A stretch of DNA of 64,000 nt from Leuctra nigra. Taxonomy: Eukaryota > Arthropoda > Insecta > Plecoptera > Leuctridae. Positions 11,091-23,732 of this stretch are shown piece after piece. The position numbers were made by a program, and so were the translations under genes. Positions within the stretch are counted from its first letter, which is position 1. Each line of letters opens with the position of its first letter. Location of the stretch: the NCBI GenBank assembly GCA_934045905.1, contig OW203765.1, positions 18,105,409-18,169,408 of the forward strand, given 5' to 3'. A model generated the notes under the pieces. That model was not told the origin of the DNA and ran no database searches. It worked only from the letters and a program-made list of their open reading frames with translations.

Positions 11091-11242
11091 CAGGGGTGTC
11101 ATTCCTGTACGTTTTTAGTCTCTTAAGTTAGCTATCGTATCTTAAAATTTGTTTACTCCAATGTTAACGTCCATAACAACGGTTGCTACTGTCTTAAATT
11201 TTAAGATAAGAGAGTGAAAATGCGTACAGGAATCACCCCCCA
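11091..11242. mobile_element. ~150-bp MITE with GGGGTG termini
   Basis: Left end GGGGTGTCATTCCTGTACG (from 11093) pairs with right end CGTACAGGAATCACCCCC (to 11240), with a one-base offset. Pairing extends through a second block (CTCTTAA against TTAAGATAAGAG). The inside is AT-rich and non-coding. The ends merge with neighbouring sequence, so the target duplication is unclear. Confidence 0.7.
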
Positions 11243-12771
11243 GACCAGTTACTTCCGAGGTCTTCTCAACCTCCTATTACTCACATTGCAATGAGCTCTT
11301 GCTCACCTATTGCTCACATTGCAAATAATTTTTATGGTACAAAGGTTTTGAAGATTTAGGAAATATTAAAATATCCAGAATGTTCCTTTGGGCCAGCCGT
11401 CTCATATTCAACACGTTTATGTAAATCACGTCTAGAGTTGCTCGTACATGCGACGTTGCCACTTGTACTGAATTCGATGGTCGTCAGCACGCGAGTCATG
11501 CAGCAAACCGCCGTACTTCCAAGAGATTGGCAACAGATTGACGAGGAAATACCAGTCATTTCAAACTCGACTTCTCAGACTTCGAAATAGCACCGAAATT
11601 TACTGATATTTAACTAAGATTTCGTTGCGGGAATCCAACTCTGTGCTTTTAATGGATGTAATGAAAATTTTCGTCGATTTTAAACTTGATGTCTAAGAAA
11701 ACTTTAAAAGTTTTTATGTAACACCTTGACAAAAATAGAATTTGTTTAGCATGATCATTATACAATTAAAAACTGACATAATTAACATGCTATCTGTCCT
11801 ACTAGTGGGTAAAATAATCTACACAATAGGCTCCATTTTTGAGAGATAAGAGCAGTGGTTTTCAAAAAAGCTAAACCAACCAGAATTACCTAACTATACC
11901 CGAAGAATTTTGACTTCTTTGTAAACGGGCATTTCTCTTCCATATTATATTGAACCTTTCTGACTGGATAATTTATTAAATTCAGAGTAGGTGCTAAAAA
12001 ATAGATACATTAATTTTAAAATAAATACGTGTATAATGTGTGCTGAAACATAAGGACTCGTATCTTATTACGTAAGGTTCAAACAGCCAAATTAAAAAGG
12101 AACAGCAAATAAATCGATTATGTTGGATAGCTTCTTTGACAATCAATCCTTGTTATTATCAATGAAATCAGACCATAAGATCGAATAGACTGGTTCGAAT
12201 GGTGAGATGGAATCACAGTCAACCCGACTTATTCGCCGATGGTTTTTACTTTGGCCGAGTGTACCTATAAAACATTAAAAAGTTCGTCGTCTGCGTTTCG
12301 CAGAGTCGTGAAAATTCATGTCCCTCAAGGGTGTCAATTCAAAGAACGCGAATTCATGTGTTCTCGGAAGGCGGGCTTGAACTTTGGCCAATTCCAAAAA
12401 CACTACTTCATTTGCGGAACCATTATCAAAACGAGGTAAATGAACCTTGGACGTCGCCGCTTTTCAACGTTCCTTCATAATGCATGGAGGTAATCGACTT
12501 CGACAAAACTATCCATGTATAATTTGAACGATTCGTCTATACAACGTCATCAGAAATAACCAGAACAATATTTCCAATATCTGTTTAACGAACTTTAAGG
12601 TTGTCAAGATCACAATAAACTCAGGTTGATGAGCATTTTTCCACTTTATGTGGACTTGGGGATGCTGTTAGATAACGGGATCCGCGCGGTACTTCAAAGT
12701 GTTTTTTTATTTCGATAGCATGGAGTAACGTTCACTTGGCACAACTAAAATTGATCATTCAATAAAACTGA
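11243..12771. other. non-coding stretch, no feature seen
   Basis: Two 66-67-codon ORFs (minus at 11356-11559, plus at 12239-12439) have no recognisable domain. GC content rises slightly at 11390-11560 and 12230-12480, but no splice-bounded exon can be argued. Confidence 0.35.
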
Positions 12772-12991
12772 TTGACTGAAAAATGTTAGATCGCACCATC
12801 TTAAGTCAGTCCAAGCGATCTCCTTGTCTCACTCTTGTATCACATTATCACATTTCAATGATAATAACAAGCCAATTGGTATGGAACATAACCAGAAGTC
12901 ATTCAAATTTGTTCACCGATCAATTTTTGTTGTGTCAAGTGCACATTTCAAACACTGGAGTAGGTCAGCACCTCTGGTAAACACCAGAGGT
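12772..12991. repeat. possible repeat with a perfect 9-bp hairpin
   Basis: The 40 bp from 12772 (GATTGACTGAAAAATGTTAG then ATCGCACC and TCAGTC) resemble 21299-21345. The segment ends near a perfect hairpin, ACCTCTGGT, loop AAAC, ACCAGAGGT, at 12970-12991. Both may belong to one dispersed repeat whose full extent I cannot fix. Confidence 0.35.
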
Positions 12992-14332
12992 CGTAATAAT
13001 ACAACCCAACTTGGCAATATTAAGTTTGTGAGCTTGAATTTGAGTGTTACAACTTGATTCTTTTAAAATTCTGATGGTGTGCAGAAAAACTTGTAAAACA
13101 CTTTGAAACTAAGATGTTCAAAAAAAATAGCCTGTATGTGTAGATTCTCTCATTGAAATATTCGTTAGGCGCAACTGCTTTATAATGAAAACAACATGAA
13201 AATGTTTTCATTTCTGTGAAATAACAATCTGCTCGTATGTAAATGTATTGATGTAAATGAGTCCAACACAATTGCTGTTATTGTGTTTCTTGTAATTATT
13301 TTACAATTTCTTCCGGGGACATTCTATTAATTATTATCGCCTACAGTTTTCATGCTATTCTAATTGCACATTTCTATTTCCCGCTTGAAACAAAACTGGA
13401 ACTGATGTATCCGTAAGATTGAATTAATTCTCTTAGTTAGGAAAATTAACATGTTTTGGTATCTTGAATCTTTATGACAATATACCAAGAACTTAGTTTG
13501 GGGTGATTTTTTTTTAGAAAATAAGAAACATTCGAAGTTTCACTTTGGATATATTAAATTGTGTTAAAAGAAATTCCACATACAAGGAGTAAATAAATTT
13601 AGATGAGGTTGACTTAATTTACATTTTAGTTCGATGATAATAATCAAGTCATCCATTTTATTTAAAACGCATCAGAGTAATTATTTCCACCTTGATTGAT
13701 AAGAGTTTGCCTATTTCTTGTTCTGGTCGCAGCAGAGTTTCAAGTCATTATGTTCATATGGATTTATAGGTAGATTGTATTAGTATATTATTTTAATTAC
13801 CTTTATAATTTTGTTCTAATTGTCAAGTCCTGCGACACTACTCATTCATTGCGCAAGAATCCAGACAAAGATTCGTATTTTAAAATGAAAATAAACAAGA
13901 AAAATCTGTATTCTAGTTGATATTTTTCCAAACATTTTCTTAATTCATGTTCGCTAATGTAGCAATAAGACACAGATATAATATAATCATATAGGATTAT
14001 AATATTGCAGCTATGCTGTGTTTCTTATGTTTTAACTGCACGTAGCATTTCTAAAGAGCAGTACCAGTATAATATGAATATGAGAATATGCCATATTCTC
14101 TGGATCACGAGTGAAGCGGGATGAATCTACATAAATATGCACCATTTCTTATACTTTATTATGCGTTTTAAAGCTATCTTGATAAAAGTCAACTTAGAGC
14201 TCCAGTAAAACTGAATTGTTGAGCTTTTTAATTCTATATGAACTACTGACAACTCCATAGCTATTATAAAGCATACTCCTTACCATGGAACCATTGTAGA
14301 GAGATAATATTTTCCTTCTTACGGAACAAGTT
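12992..14332. other. non-coding stretch, no feature seen
   Basis: Strongly AT-rich. The ORFs present are short and featureless. Confidence 0.4.
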
Positions 14333-14588
14333 GGCTCAGGAAGTAACACTCTGGACTTGAACTGAGAAAGTACCAGGTTCGAATTCTGCCGTCGTCTCTC
14401 CTGACTGAGGTTCCTCGTGAATTCTCTCAGTAGGGAGGCAAACACTGGGAGAGGTCATGACCGCCTCGTTCCAATCGTTCATCCTTTTCCTCATCATCAT
14501 CATCATCATCTGCCAATCATCAACATCATTTGCTAGCCTAATTGCAGGACAAAGTGGCGATAAACGTTACTAAAAAAAAAAAAAAAAA
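14333..14588 (+). mobile_element. tRNA-derived SINE, third copy
   Basis: Head with GTAACACTCTGG and B box GGTTCGAATTCT (about 14378). The body has CTGACTGAGG, a shortened GGCAAACACTGGGAGAGG and GACCGCCTCGTTCC, then an expanded CAT microsatellite (about 14490-14511), and ends in a run of about 17 A. The CTACTAATAGGCC block is deleted relative to 10209-10497. Confidence 0.85.
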
Positions 14589-15050
14589 TCTTGTGCCACG
14601 ATATAATATAGAAATGAGCCAATTGAAAGCGAATTACAATAGGGACTGATGTGGATTCGCCCGCTGTGTTTAAACGTAGAACTCAACGGCCTTGAGTCCC
14701 CGCCCCCCCCCCCTTCCGAAGCACTAGCAATCCAATGTCGTGTCGAGTTAACGCTAAAATGTACCCAACAGAAAGCCGGGGTCAGACAGACCCCGTTGCA
14801 TTCGTCTACCACATTGAAAGCTGCGCGCGCATCCTCGAAAGATGTCCATGCATGTCGCGACGTAATGACGTCACGACACGTGGCGCGGTCAGACGGAAGA
14901 TGCGCGCGTCTTAATTGCTCTTGAAGAGTAATTAACAGAATTACCCTGCGGACCAGTCTTTGAGAGAGCCAATTAAACGCATTACCAGGCTTCGGGGAAA
15001 TTACGTGGCGCAATGAAGCGGAATTCCATTTCAAATTGTCACATACAGCT
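14589..15050. other. GC-rich non-coding patch
   Basis: A C run at 14702-14714 is followed by a CpG-rich segment at 14810-14910 containing ATGACGTCACG, then TAATTA-type homeodomain-like sites at 14910-14990. ORFs are open on both strands (154 codons minus, 91 plus). The long minus ORF runs into the SINE poly-A tail as a Phe run, so it is a composition artefact. A regulatory island is possible but unproven. Confidence 0.4.
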
Positions 15051-16390
15051 CGAATCGTAACTGATGAAGTAATGATAAATTGATATTTAAAGTTTTTAAT
15101 TTCGTCTACTTAAGAGCAATTCTTTTAGATTGTGACGCTCCCATTGAAGGTCAAACAATTTGCTCTTCGACATCTTTTTGAAAAATTAGATAATTTGCTC
15201 TCTGTTGGGATTGGCAGCTGCTGTAGCGTCAACTCTGAATGCTTTCGTCGATGTTGAAGGTCTCACTTTTAAACCAAATTCTGGCTTTATAAAGAAATAT
15301 TATTAATTCTCTTAACAATCCTATCATGACTACGTATTTAAAATCCAACCGAATAACAAGCATATTGCTGTACTGCGTCAGGTTTCCATGTAGTCTGGTA
15401 AAATGTAAGACGATCGTCATTAGTCTCGTAAGAACGAGGCGGCGCGCTGTGCCATTATACATCGACAACAGAGTTGCATATCCAAACAAAGAAGCGTTTG
15501 TCAATGATTTAATAAAACGATCACAATATAAAAAATTGCGAAATTCGACATATCTTAAGAAATAGAGCAGATACTTGTGACGAAAATAAAACCGTGTGAT
15601 TTATTACACTTTTCTCTGCCAACCAAGTCTAGGGTATACTTGAATGGATCCCTGGGAAGTTAACATCCTTTGGTTCACCGCAATTTCCCACTCTCACCAA
15701 GACAAATATTGTGATACTTTAATTAGCACACAACCGACTCCTCCCTTCCCCTGCTTTCTCGTTTCCAATCATCCGGTAATCATCACCTCCGAGTCAATAA
15801 ATAACATCCACAAACTTCATCGAGTAAGTTTTAACTTTCCTACGAGCTGTTTTGATCGTGGTTTTAATACAGGGTAATGCATTGTATAATTACTTCTTTA
15901 TGATTATAATTATGCAACAAAATATTGAAGAGTCAACTCGTGGATAAGCAAAGATAAAATGACTTGAATTTAAAATAAACTAACAAATCAGATATGAGTG
16001 GAAATCAATACAATATGGCTACAATTAAGGAAAAATACGGAAGCTTATATAAAATACAATTATTGGTTATTTTCGTGCAGAATAAAATAAATATTTGTTG
16101 AAAGTTGGATTAATATTTTAACCGATAAAGTTTTCCAATTTTCGACTAGCGTCAGTAATTATAGTGTCAATAAGTTGACAATCATTGGATAAAAATATAT
16201 TTACATTTGTTGCGATGGTTTGAAGTTGACAAAATTTAATATTTTCTAGGAAATCTCATAATTTTTCGTACAATAATTTTAAAAACCAAAACCTTCATTA
16301 CCAAAACACAAAAGAACACCTCAAAGTCGTACTGATCATCTATTGGGGGTAACTATCAATTTTACAAAACCGTCGTCCCAAATAATTATA
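15051..16390. other. non-coding stretch, no feature seen
   Basis: AT-rich. ORFs of 77-91 codons on both strands lack any recognisable feature. Confidence 0.4.
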
Positions 16391-17303
16391 TTTGTCCTAC
16401 TTTGACTGTTACGTACTTCCGGTATCAACGCCATGCCGCTTTCAGCGGATGTTTCGAGTGTGCTTCTGAACTAAGTAGTTGAATGTTTGTTTGCCTGGAC
16501 TGGAAGTGACAAGTCACGCACGATTGCACGCTAACTATACTTTGAGGAGGCTCGCCAGAACAAACTTCCGAGACACAATATTACGTATTAAATGTGAACT
16601 AATCGGTCATCTTGTTAAGTGACCTTGAACTATTGAGGCTCAAGTTATAGTTTAAGAGGAAGGATTTCTCTTTAAGCATAAAGTTTGAGATTGTTGTCTC
16701 GAAAGAGATGGACTTTATGTTTAAAAGTTGTTAGAGAATTGATGACTATTGTGCATCGCTGACCACTTTGGAAAAAATGATCTAAGATATGGGCTGTTTA
16801 AAAATTTGAAAATCATCGAATTTTATGATTTAGATGACATTTTTTACAAAAGGGTTCCACCAAATCAAAGAGCAATTCGTTTACCACAGCTTTGAGCTTC
16901 AAGATATTGTTTATTTTAAACGATATGGACACAATTCCGGAAATGCCTAATAGGTTATGAACTTAAAGGGAGAATGAAGTATTGCTTTCAAACTGCATTC
17001 GCATGAGCACTACAAGAGAAATATGTTCCTCCGACATTAAAATGGTTCGCTTATGAAGACCACCGGACGAACATATTTCCATCGCATCCGCCTGAGAACC
17101 ACATTTAGATCTCACACTCTCAGCATCCCTATTGCACGTTGCATGACCTCTTACTTGCACCAACCCATGAGTTCAGCATCGTCGACATCTGATTCCAGCT
17201 CGCGCCCCCACGTCGCCGTCACTGAGCCGCGCCGTCGCCCTCCCCCCTAGTCCCCCAGCGACGCCGAGGGCAGCGACGCCCTAGCTGAGAGCATCACGAC
17301 GTC
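16391..17303 (+). promoter_or_regulatory. probable 5' flank / 5' UTR of the 17304 exon
   Basis: GC content rises from about 17160 and CpGs become frequent towards 17300, as in an exon-proximal island. In-frame TGA at 17286-17288 closes the frame upstream of the ATG at 17304. A short upstream ORF (17053-17250) ends before it. I see no TATA box at a convincing distance, and the transcription start cannot be placed. Confidence 0.35.
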
Positions 17304-17603
17304 ATGTATGCGGCGGCCGGCGGGGCCTCGCTTGCGCGCAGCCGGGCAGCACGGGCGCAGCACAAGAAGGCCGGCGGTGACGGTCATCGCAGTAACCGTC
17401 ATCAGAACAACAATCCGACCGCGCTCACCTTCAACCGGCCGGTGACCCCGTGTCCGCCGCCTCCCCCGCCCGTCGCCGTCGCCGCCGCAGAGCATCATCA
17501 TCATCAGCGACATCATAGGTTGCTGTCGTTAGATAAGCCGCCGAGTTATGCGGAGCTCAACGGGAGGATTACGTCATTCGGTTCTAACGATTTGATATCA
17601 GAG
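17304..17603 (+). CDS. putative first coding exon of an unidentified host gene
   Basis: Open frame of 100 codons from the ATG at 17304, 16 bp after an in-frame stop, to a candidate splice donor GAG|GTTTGT at 17603/17604 (phase 0). Reading on past it reaches a stop nine codons later. The predicted N-terminus is disordered: Ala/Gly/Arg-rich residues 1-25, NNN at 35-37, six prolines at 51-56, an Ala/Val stretch, HHHH at 64-67, then a more ordinary segment with KPPSYAELNGR (78-88), which contains a PPxY-type WW-ligand motif. GC-rich codons contrast with the AT-rich flanks. I do not recognise the family and cannot find the next exon. The exon could be wrong if the island is only regulatory. Confidence 0.5.
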
Positions 17604-20276
17604 GTTTGTCGATTAGCTTGTAATCCATTTTGAGGAAATTTGATCCTGACGGTAATTTACTCGTGGGATTTGTAATTGGTTGTAACGTGTTTGTCGGTGC
17701 TAGAGTCTGTTCCGGTAAGAGAGTCAGCCGCTCGGGTAAAAATGATGTTATTTTCCGACGATTTCATTAGTTAATTGTGTGCCCGAGTGGCATACCGTCT
17801 ACTTACATTAATAAACACGTTCGGAGATGAACCCTGGGGCACATAATTTAATTCTCATTTTAACGTTCTCATAAATTTCATTATTTAAAGCAAGATTATT
17901 AAGTTTCACATAAGCACTTATATTAATTGTTTCAACTCAATTTTGTTCTAATCAAAATTTCAAAACTTTTTATAAAAATGATGGCCTTTATATTTATTTA
18001 TTTCGTACAAAGTCGAATCTTTCAATGTGCTCTATTCTCCGTAAACACGACTATACTATGATACTCTTCTAAAAAGCCGGGATCAATGTATGCTAATTTC
18101 TTCAAGTGTGTCTCCTATTAGTTAAATTGTCCTCTTAAAAACACAGTCTTCCACAAAGAGAGTCTCATTAAACGTTCAAACTTAATTTTTCCTCCTTTGA
18201 GCCAGACAAAGTAAACAATATCCGGGAAGAAGGAAAAACACTTGTGACAAGATTGGGATGAGGAAACACTTGCTCGAGGGATCAACGACCTGTTACATAG
18301 AATCAACACACGGAAAAAAAACTAAAAAAACTGTCAAAACAATCAGCTAACAGTATGGAAATTAGTCCTTTCTAGTTTCAATTCTAAAGAAGTCTTTGGT
18401 GTATTCAATGATGTGAACCATTTTAAGGGCGCTGTTGTTTCTTCTGTTCCTTTGAAGAACGCCACTGCAAGCACGAACATATTTCCCCTCATGGATTACA
18501 AACAAAAACATTCGTGGTAGAGAAACTGTGTGTCTGTAGTTTAGTCACTAGTCTAGTAGTTGGATAGTTAGTCAATTAGTGAGTACGGAGCGAACCTTTG
18601 TTCATTCACGACTAACCTACATCTGCAATCACTCGGAAAATGTCTATAAAGCACAGCACACAATGTAAAAATTAAGGGAAATGGAAAATCAGTTCGAAAT
18701 AGCAGCGTCAACTCCGTTCAGTTCCATATCATCAAATATGTACGAACTAGTAGGAATGACAATGATTTAATATTAAAATTCTCTGACGTCTAGATTTTAA
18801 CAAAGGAGATAAATCGTTTTTATAATTTTCCGCAACTCAAGTTCGCTATGCATAAAATTACTTTTGAACTGAAAAGACCATTATAACTAGTAGCTCCGCT
18901 TAAAAAAGTGACTTTTATTCATTTGTTAATCCTCATTCATGTAAATATTGTTGCAAAACACACTGTGCCCATCAAATTGCATCTGAAACTTGTAAAAATC
19001 CAGACCCTCCCAGATAATTTTTATAACGGTCTTTTCTCCAAAGAACTTAACAAAGATTCTCTTCATTTAACTAACTTTCTTCCATTGTGGCGAGTTTTCA
19101 AATCTCTTTAGTCTTCTGCATCATTATTAAGTTGATTACTTTGACTTAGTGTAGATTATTAATGAGCAAAACCCTTTGAAAAGGCCGCAATTTTCTTTGT
19201 CAGGAGTGTACTTATCTTCTAATTATTTCACTGACTGAAATTACTCTACTGTAAAACGTACACTCCGGGTTAAAACATAAGTTTTCTCTGTTCTGTGGAA
19301 CTCAATTCGAATTTTAATTGTGAGTAAAGGAAGTAAGACCACCATTTTGGGATTTTGAAACTCTAGTTGCAGATGGATTTTGTGACCAAAGTGACACAGT
19401 TTTAGAGAAATATTTGCTCTTTGGAAAACATATACAATTCTTTAACTTTGACCTACTAAAAGTTCTGTTCTGTTTTGTAAACATGAAATGTCAACATTTT
19501 CGACTTTCATACACAATTTAATCGTACCCAAACTTTTAGATTTTAAATGTGTTTTTATAAAAGTTGTCCATGCTCGGACAATTTTCATTCTCAACAAAAT
19601 TACTTGATTCTCTACACATTCGTCTATATCTTTCTTCGAATACACGGGAAAAATCCGAAATATTGTTAACCACCACTGATTACTTATACATTTCTAATTC
19701 AAACGAAATTAAATTTCCCAAGTTTCCACCTCAGCAATTGTTTCTTACTGATTTTCCATGCTTCCAACCCATTCACTCTAGGTAGAAATCACACCTCAGC
19801 ACTAACCCATACTCGCTATACCAGCATGCAGCTCACCTCATTCGACAAACAGTCATGCCTCCCATTTTTTCAGAGACGACGAATATTATCATATTTTTCA
19901 ATGGTATACGATTTTCGTTTCAACTATTCACAAGTTAGGAGAAACACCGTCGTTGAGGAAGGTCAGACACGAATACCGAAATACAGTCAAGTCGAAAATT
20001 CAGAGAATCGTTAGAGTGCGTATAAAATGCTACAGTTAATATAAAATATAACCCCCTTATTATCCCTACTACGATAGAACTGGAATAATCTACATAATAA
20101 GGCCACATTTATTGATTTACGTTATAACATCTGTTATCAAAAGTTCACTTGCCCAGTAAACTTGAGCTGTAGACTTTTTACAACAGCTGTTTAATAGGTA
20201 AAAACAATGGAACCTTTTTATATAGATATACTCTAGTAGAAGGTTGCGTCCCTCTTAGGTCCCTACAGGACGTGCC
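17604..20276. other. non-coding stretch, possible intron
   Basis: If the exon at 17304 is real this would be its intron. It is AT-rich with ORFs of up to 73 codons lacking features. I see no acceptor plus coding block that continues the predicted protein. Confidence 0.35.
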
Positions 20277-20368
20277 GAGCCGCGTGAAGGTGGCTGCGAT
20301 TGATCTGCGGCGTGAAGGTGGCTGCGAGTGATCAGCGGTGTGAAGGTGGCTGCGAGTGATCAGCGGTG
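20277..20368 (+). repeat. three tandem copies of a ~28-bp unit
   Basis: The unit GCGTGAAGGTGGCTGCGA plus about 10 bp (TTGATCTGCG or GTGATCAGCG) is repeated three times. It is GC-rich and embedded in AT-rich DNA. Confidence 0.8.
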
Positions 20369-21864
20369 TGTTCTGTTTTCCAGCTGGGCGCGACCTCAGC
20401 AGGTGAACCCGAGCAATAACGGAACAGACTTATTGACATGATTAAACATGTATGTTTCTTGAAGGGTTTTGTGAGACGTGATCCAATTTGACGTCGCCGG
20501 TCGCATTTTACCTGTCAGTTGTTTGAGACTAATGTGATATTGTGCATGGATATAACAAATTATTGATTTATTGTAAAGGGGTTGTTCAATTTTAGATACC
20601 ACCTGCCATCGGGATAAGGCTAGTTCCAAATTATGTATGCCGCCTAACAGAATATTGTAGGACATGTGTGCACATTTTATACATCTCCCAATATTCAAAA
20701 TATAGATTTTAAAATATATATTTTCGACTTTTACAACAATAAAAAAACTGTTCCTCGAAAATAATATTTTTTTATTATTAGCATCTTCCATCTTTTCCAT
20801 CTTTTCTTGAATTTATCAACAATAAACCATAGAGAAAATAACCACGATCTTTGGAATTACAAAACTTTTGTCAAAATATGATTGCTTTTGGCTTATCCAT
20901 ATATTAAAAAATATATATATTTTCATTCAACAAGTGTTAAATATCTGTTGTTCTTGACTTCTAGTTTATCATTATTAACATGGGGCTCCCCCTCCCCCCC
21001 CCCCCCCCCCGCCCACGCAAAGTTCCTTGCGCCGTCCTTGGATGTGATGTCAAGTAATGCAGTGACCTTGACTGTAAAATAAGATGGCGCCGGGCTAGAC
21101 AGAATTTCATCAGAAATATCGTTCCAATCTTCAACCTGTCATAGTTAATCTGTTTCATGTTCGTTTGGCAGCTGTTCATGTCTTCTAGTGGAATATGATT
21201 GCTTGTGTCATTTAATACGACGCATGCGCAATGAGACGAGCAAGTATTACACTTGGCAACAAACACTAGGCAAAACAAAAAATGATCGCTGACATAATTT
21301 GATTGACTGAAAATTATTACATCGCACCTTCTGATGTCAGTCTATGCTCTTCAATCATTTTAATGATTTCATTAAATATAAGCATTGATTGTTACTGAAC
21401 CTACCAGCAGATATTTGTTCAATGATGACATTTTTCTTTTTCCAAGAGTAGGTACAGACCGACTCAAAACCATGCAATCGGCCTTCTGCATCTTTTCAAA
21501 TGTTAGAAATCGACGGCCGTTTAGGATCAAGATTTAATTCTTGATCCTAAATTTCAAGGAAAATGTTTTGATCTAGACTTGATGTCAAGACATAACCAAC
21601 AAAAATTAAAAGATAAACGATAGGAAAACAAGATATAAAAATACGTTCATTTTATCAAGCCAAGATTCCAACACAATGTTAGGTCATGGGGTGGACGAAC
21701 CACCAACTATCTTGGGCATCTACTTCTAAGTCTGGAGCCGACTTGCCAGGTCCGACGCCCCCATATTAAATACAATTGTTGAAAGTAGCAATATAGTTCA
21801 TGGAGTAAGCAAAGATAATGATAATTCATTCAATATTGGTTTTTACTTAGTCATAAAGTTTATA
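20369..21864. other. non-coding stretch
   Basis: A 134-codon minus-strand ORF (20396-20800) is AT-rich and featureless. A C run lies at 20994-21010. The segment 21299-21345 resembles 12772-12812. No gene is supported. Confidence 0.35.
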
Positions 21865-22063
21865 CTAGGAAAACGCTCTGTGTAACGCGTTGATGAGCGA
21901 GCACGGATATGCGCAACACATCGAACCGAAATTCTGTCTATTAAAAATGTCATTAAAATCCAATAATTCTTTAATTTCGTCACAGACTGGTATAAAAATC
22001 TTCAAAAATTCCAAAAATATTGGTCCCAATAAGCATGTAAAGTTTTAAGTTGATCGATTCAAA

Positions 22064-23410
22064 GACCTTAGACCCATAAGTATTCTCACTACAATGTCCA
22101 AAATACTTGAAAGAATTGTTGTGAAACAACTGACTGCATACCTAGAAGAACTGAAATTATTATCCAATAGTCAGTCAGGATTCAGAAAAAATCGAGGGAC
22201 AACATCAATACTCCTAGATGTAACTGATGAAGCGATCAAGGGATTGGAGAAGAAAATGGTTACAAGTCTTATGCTATTAGATTTTACAAAAGCTTTTGAC
22301 TCAATCAACCATGAACTCTTACTGGCTAAACTCACATATCTTGGAGTGGGAGAGATGACAATTAAATGGTTTGCAAGTTACCTCACCGGACGTCAACAAC
22401 GGGTAAAATTATCAGCTAATAACGTATCAATGCCAAGGAAAAATAGAACAGGAGTACCACAGGGTTCAAGTATAGCTCCACTCCTGTTCATAGTTTACAC
22501 AACTGATATCGATGAGAGTGTGAAACACTGCAAAATACACAAATTTGCAGATGATACCCAGCTTCTATATACCTTTCGCCCTCAAGATCTAGCTGCAGCG
22601 CAAGAGAAAATAAACGAAGATCTTCAGTCTATTGCTGCATGGAGTGAAGGTCAAGGACTTTCCTTAAACACTTCGAAGACAGTATCAATGATTATAGGAA
22701 GCAAATGTCAACGAATCAAAATACTTAATAGCGAGTTTAAACTAAATATAAATGGTTGTACAATTCCCATTTCAGAAACTTCAAGGAATTTAGGTTTAAT
22801 CATGGATAGCCAAATGACATACACAGATCATATTCAGAAAGCAAACAGCAAAGCTTACGGCAAACTACGAACAATGCAAAGATTTAAACAAATCCTGACC
22901 AGGTCAACAAAAACAAAGCTCGTTGAGGCACTTATAATATCAAATTTAAATTACTGCGACATCGTTTACGGATCATGCATTTCAAAGAAAGATATAGGAC
23001 GTGTTCAGAAAGTCCAGAATTCTTGTGCCAGGTTTATATTCAATATTAAGAGAAGACACCATATAAGTCCCTACATTCAGAAACTTCATTGGTTGAAGAT
23101 GGAAGCAAAAAGGAATCTTCACTTGACATGCGCAACGCACAAGATACTGTTAACAGGAGAACCTAAATATTTGAATGATAAGTTAAGAGGAAGACAAGAT
23201 ATTCACGGAAGAGATACGCGGTCCAAAGAAAAGCTCGACTTTGGCACTCATCGAGGTACAAAATTTAAGAATTGTTTTTCATATTCAGCCTCGGTAGCGT
23301 ATAATGCAACAACTAGGGAAGAGCAGACATTAAGTTTAATACCATTCAAGACACTAGTCAAGAACAAACTCACGCTAATTCAAGAACAAGAATTCAAGAA
23401 CAAGAAGTAA
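22064..23410 (+). CDS. LINE reverse transcriptase, N-terminally truncated ORF2
   Basis: Reverse transcriptase of a non-LTR retrotransposon. It copies element RNA at nicked chromosomal DNA. The first in-frame ATG is at 22094 (residue 1 here), but the frame is open from the truncation at 22064 and reads RPISIL before it, so the Met is internal. Motifs: SGFRKNRGT (28-36), LDFTKAFDS (62-70, first catalytic Asp at 63), GVPQGS (120-125), FADD (151-154, the YADD box with Phe), then a GLIMDSQMTYTDHI block near residue 240 and the conserved C-terminal thumb/extension region to residue 438. About half of a normal ORF2 is missing, including the entire endonuclease domain, so this copy cannot move by itself. 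The lack of stops or frameshifts suggests a recent insertion. Confidence 0.93.
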   Translation, partial: DLRPISILTTMSKILERIVVKQLTAYLEELKLLSNSQSGFRKNRGTTSILLDVTDEAIKGLEKKMVTSLMLLDFTKAFDSINHELLLAKLTYLGVGEMTIKWFASYLTGRQQRVKLSANNVSMPRKNRTGVPQGSSIAPLLFIVYTTDIDESVKHCKIHKFADDTQLLYTFRPQDLAAAQEKINEDLQSIAAWSEGQGLSLNTSKTVSMIIGSKCQRIKILNSEFKLNINGCTIPISETSRNLGLIMDSQMTYTDHIQKANSKAYGKLRTMQRFKQILTRSTKTKLVEALIISNLNYCDIVYGSCISKKDIGRVQKVQNSCARFIFNIKRRHHISPYIQKLHWLKMEAKRNLHLTCATHKILLTGEPKYLNDKLRGRQDIHGRDTRSKEKLDFGTHRGTKFKNCFSYSASVAYNATTREEQTLSLIPFKTLVKNKLTLIQEQEFKNKK

Positions 23411-23698
23411 TGTGCATTGGAAGACAACAATAAAGATCACACACATCCTGCTGAGAATGTTTTTTCAGTGGTTTTCCCTCAGCTAAAAAAAGCAAATGCT
23501 TGGATGTTCTTCCAATATTACCACTGACATTGAAGCACAGCTATATGTATAATGACTTTTATGAATAACTTAAGAAGAAATAGGTAAACGGTGAAGAGGT
23601 GAAGCAGCTGAAGAGAAGAGATGGATGTATGGAAGATCAACGACTCAATTGTTGAATACAGACCAATTGTGTACCTATTTTATGTGCTCAATAAATTA

Positions 23699-23732
<34 letters not shown>
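22064..23732 (+). mobile_element. 5'-truncated CR1/jockey-type LINE
   Basis: Begins abruptly inside the reverse-transcriptase domain (the codons for RPISIL start about 6 bp in), carries an open frame to 23410, then a ~290-bp 3' UTR with AATAAATTACA just before an (ATT)n tail at 23698-23732. It lies inside a Helitron-like copy. The undisturbed paralogues at 29656 and 35017 show the empty site near GATTAAACCTTTGATTGAAC. The target duplication is imperfect or short. 5' truncation and an ATT-repeat tail are typical of target-primed reverse transcription. Confidence 0.9.

Noticed and set aside
14570..15034. 154-codon minus-strand ORF
   Set aside because: Its C-terminus is the SINE poly-A tail read as a Phe run, and the rest is a GC-rich patch open on both strands.
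17168..17250. Upstream Ser-rich frame joined to the exon at 17304
   Set aside because: It is in a different frame and ends at TAG. Joining it would require assumed frameshifts or an unsupported intron.
17247..17516. 89-codon minus-strand ORF
   Set aside because: Shadow of the GC-rich exon on the opposite strand, with a Met run made by the complementary CAT repeat.
20396..20800. 134-codon minus-strand ORF
   Set aside because: AT-rich composition, no motif, membrane segment or signal peptide pattern, and no neighbouring exon.
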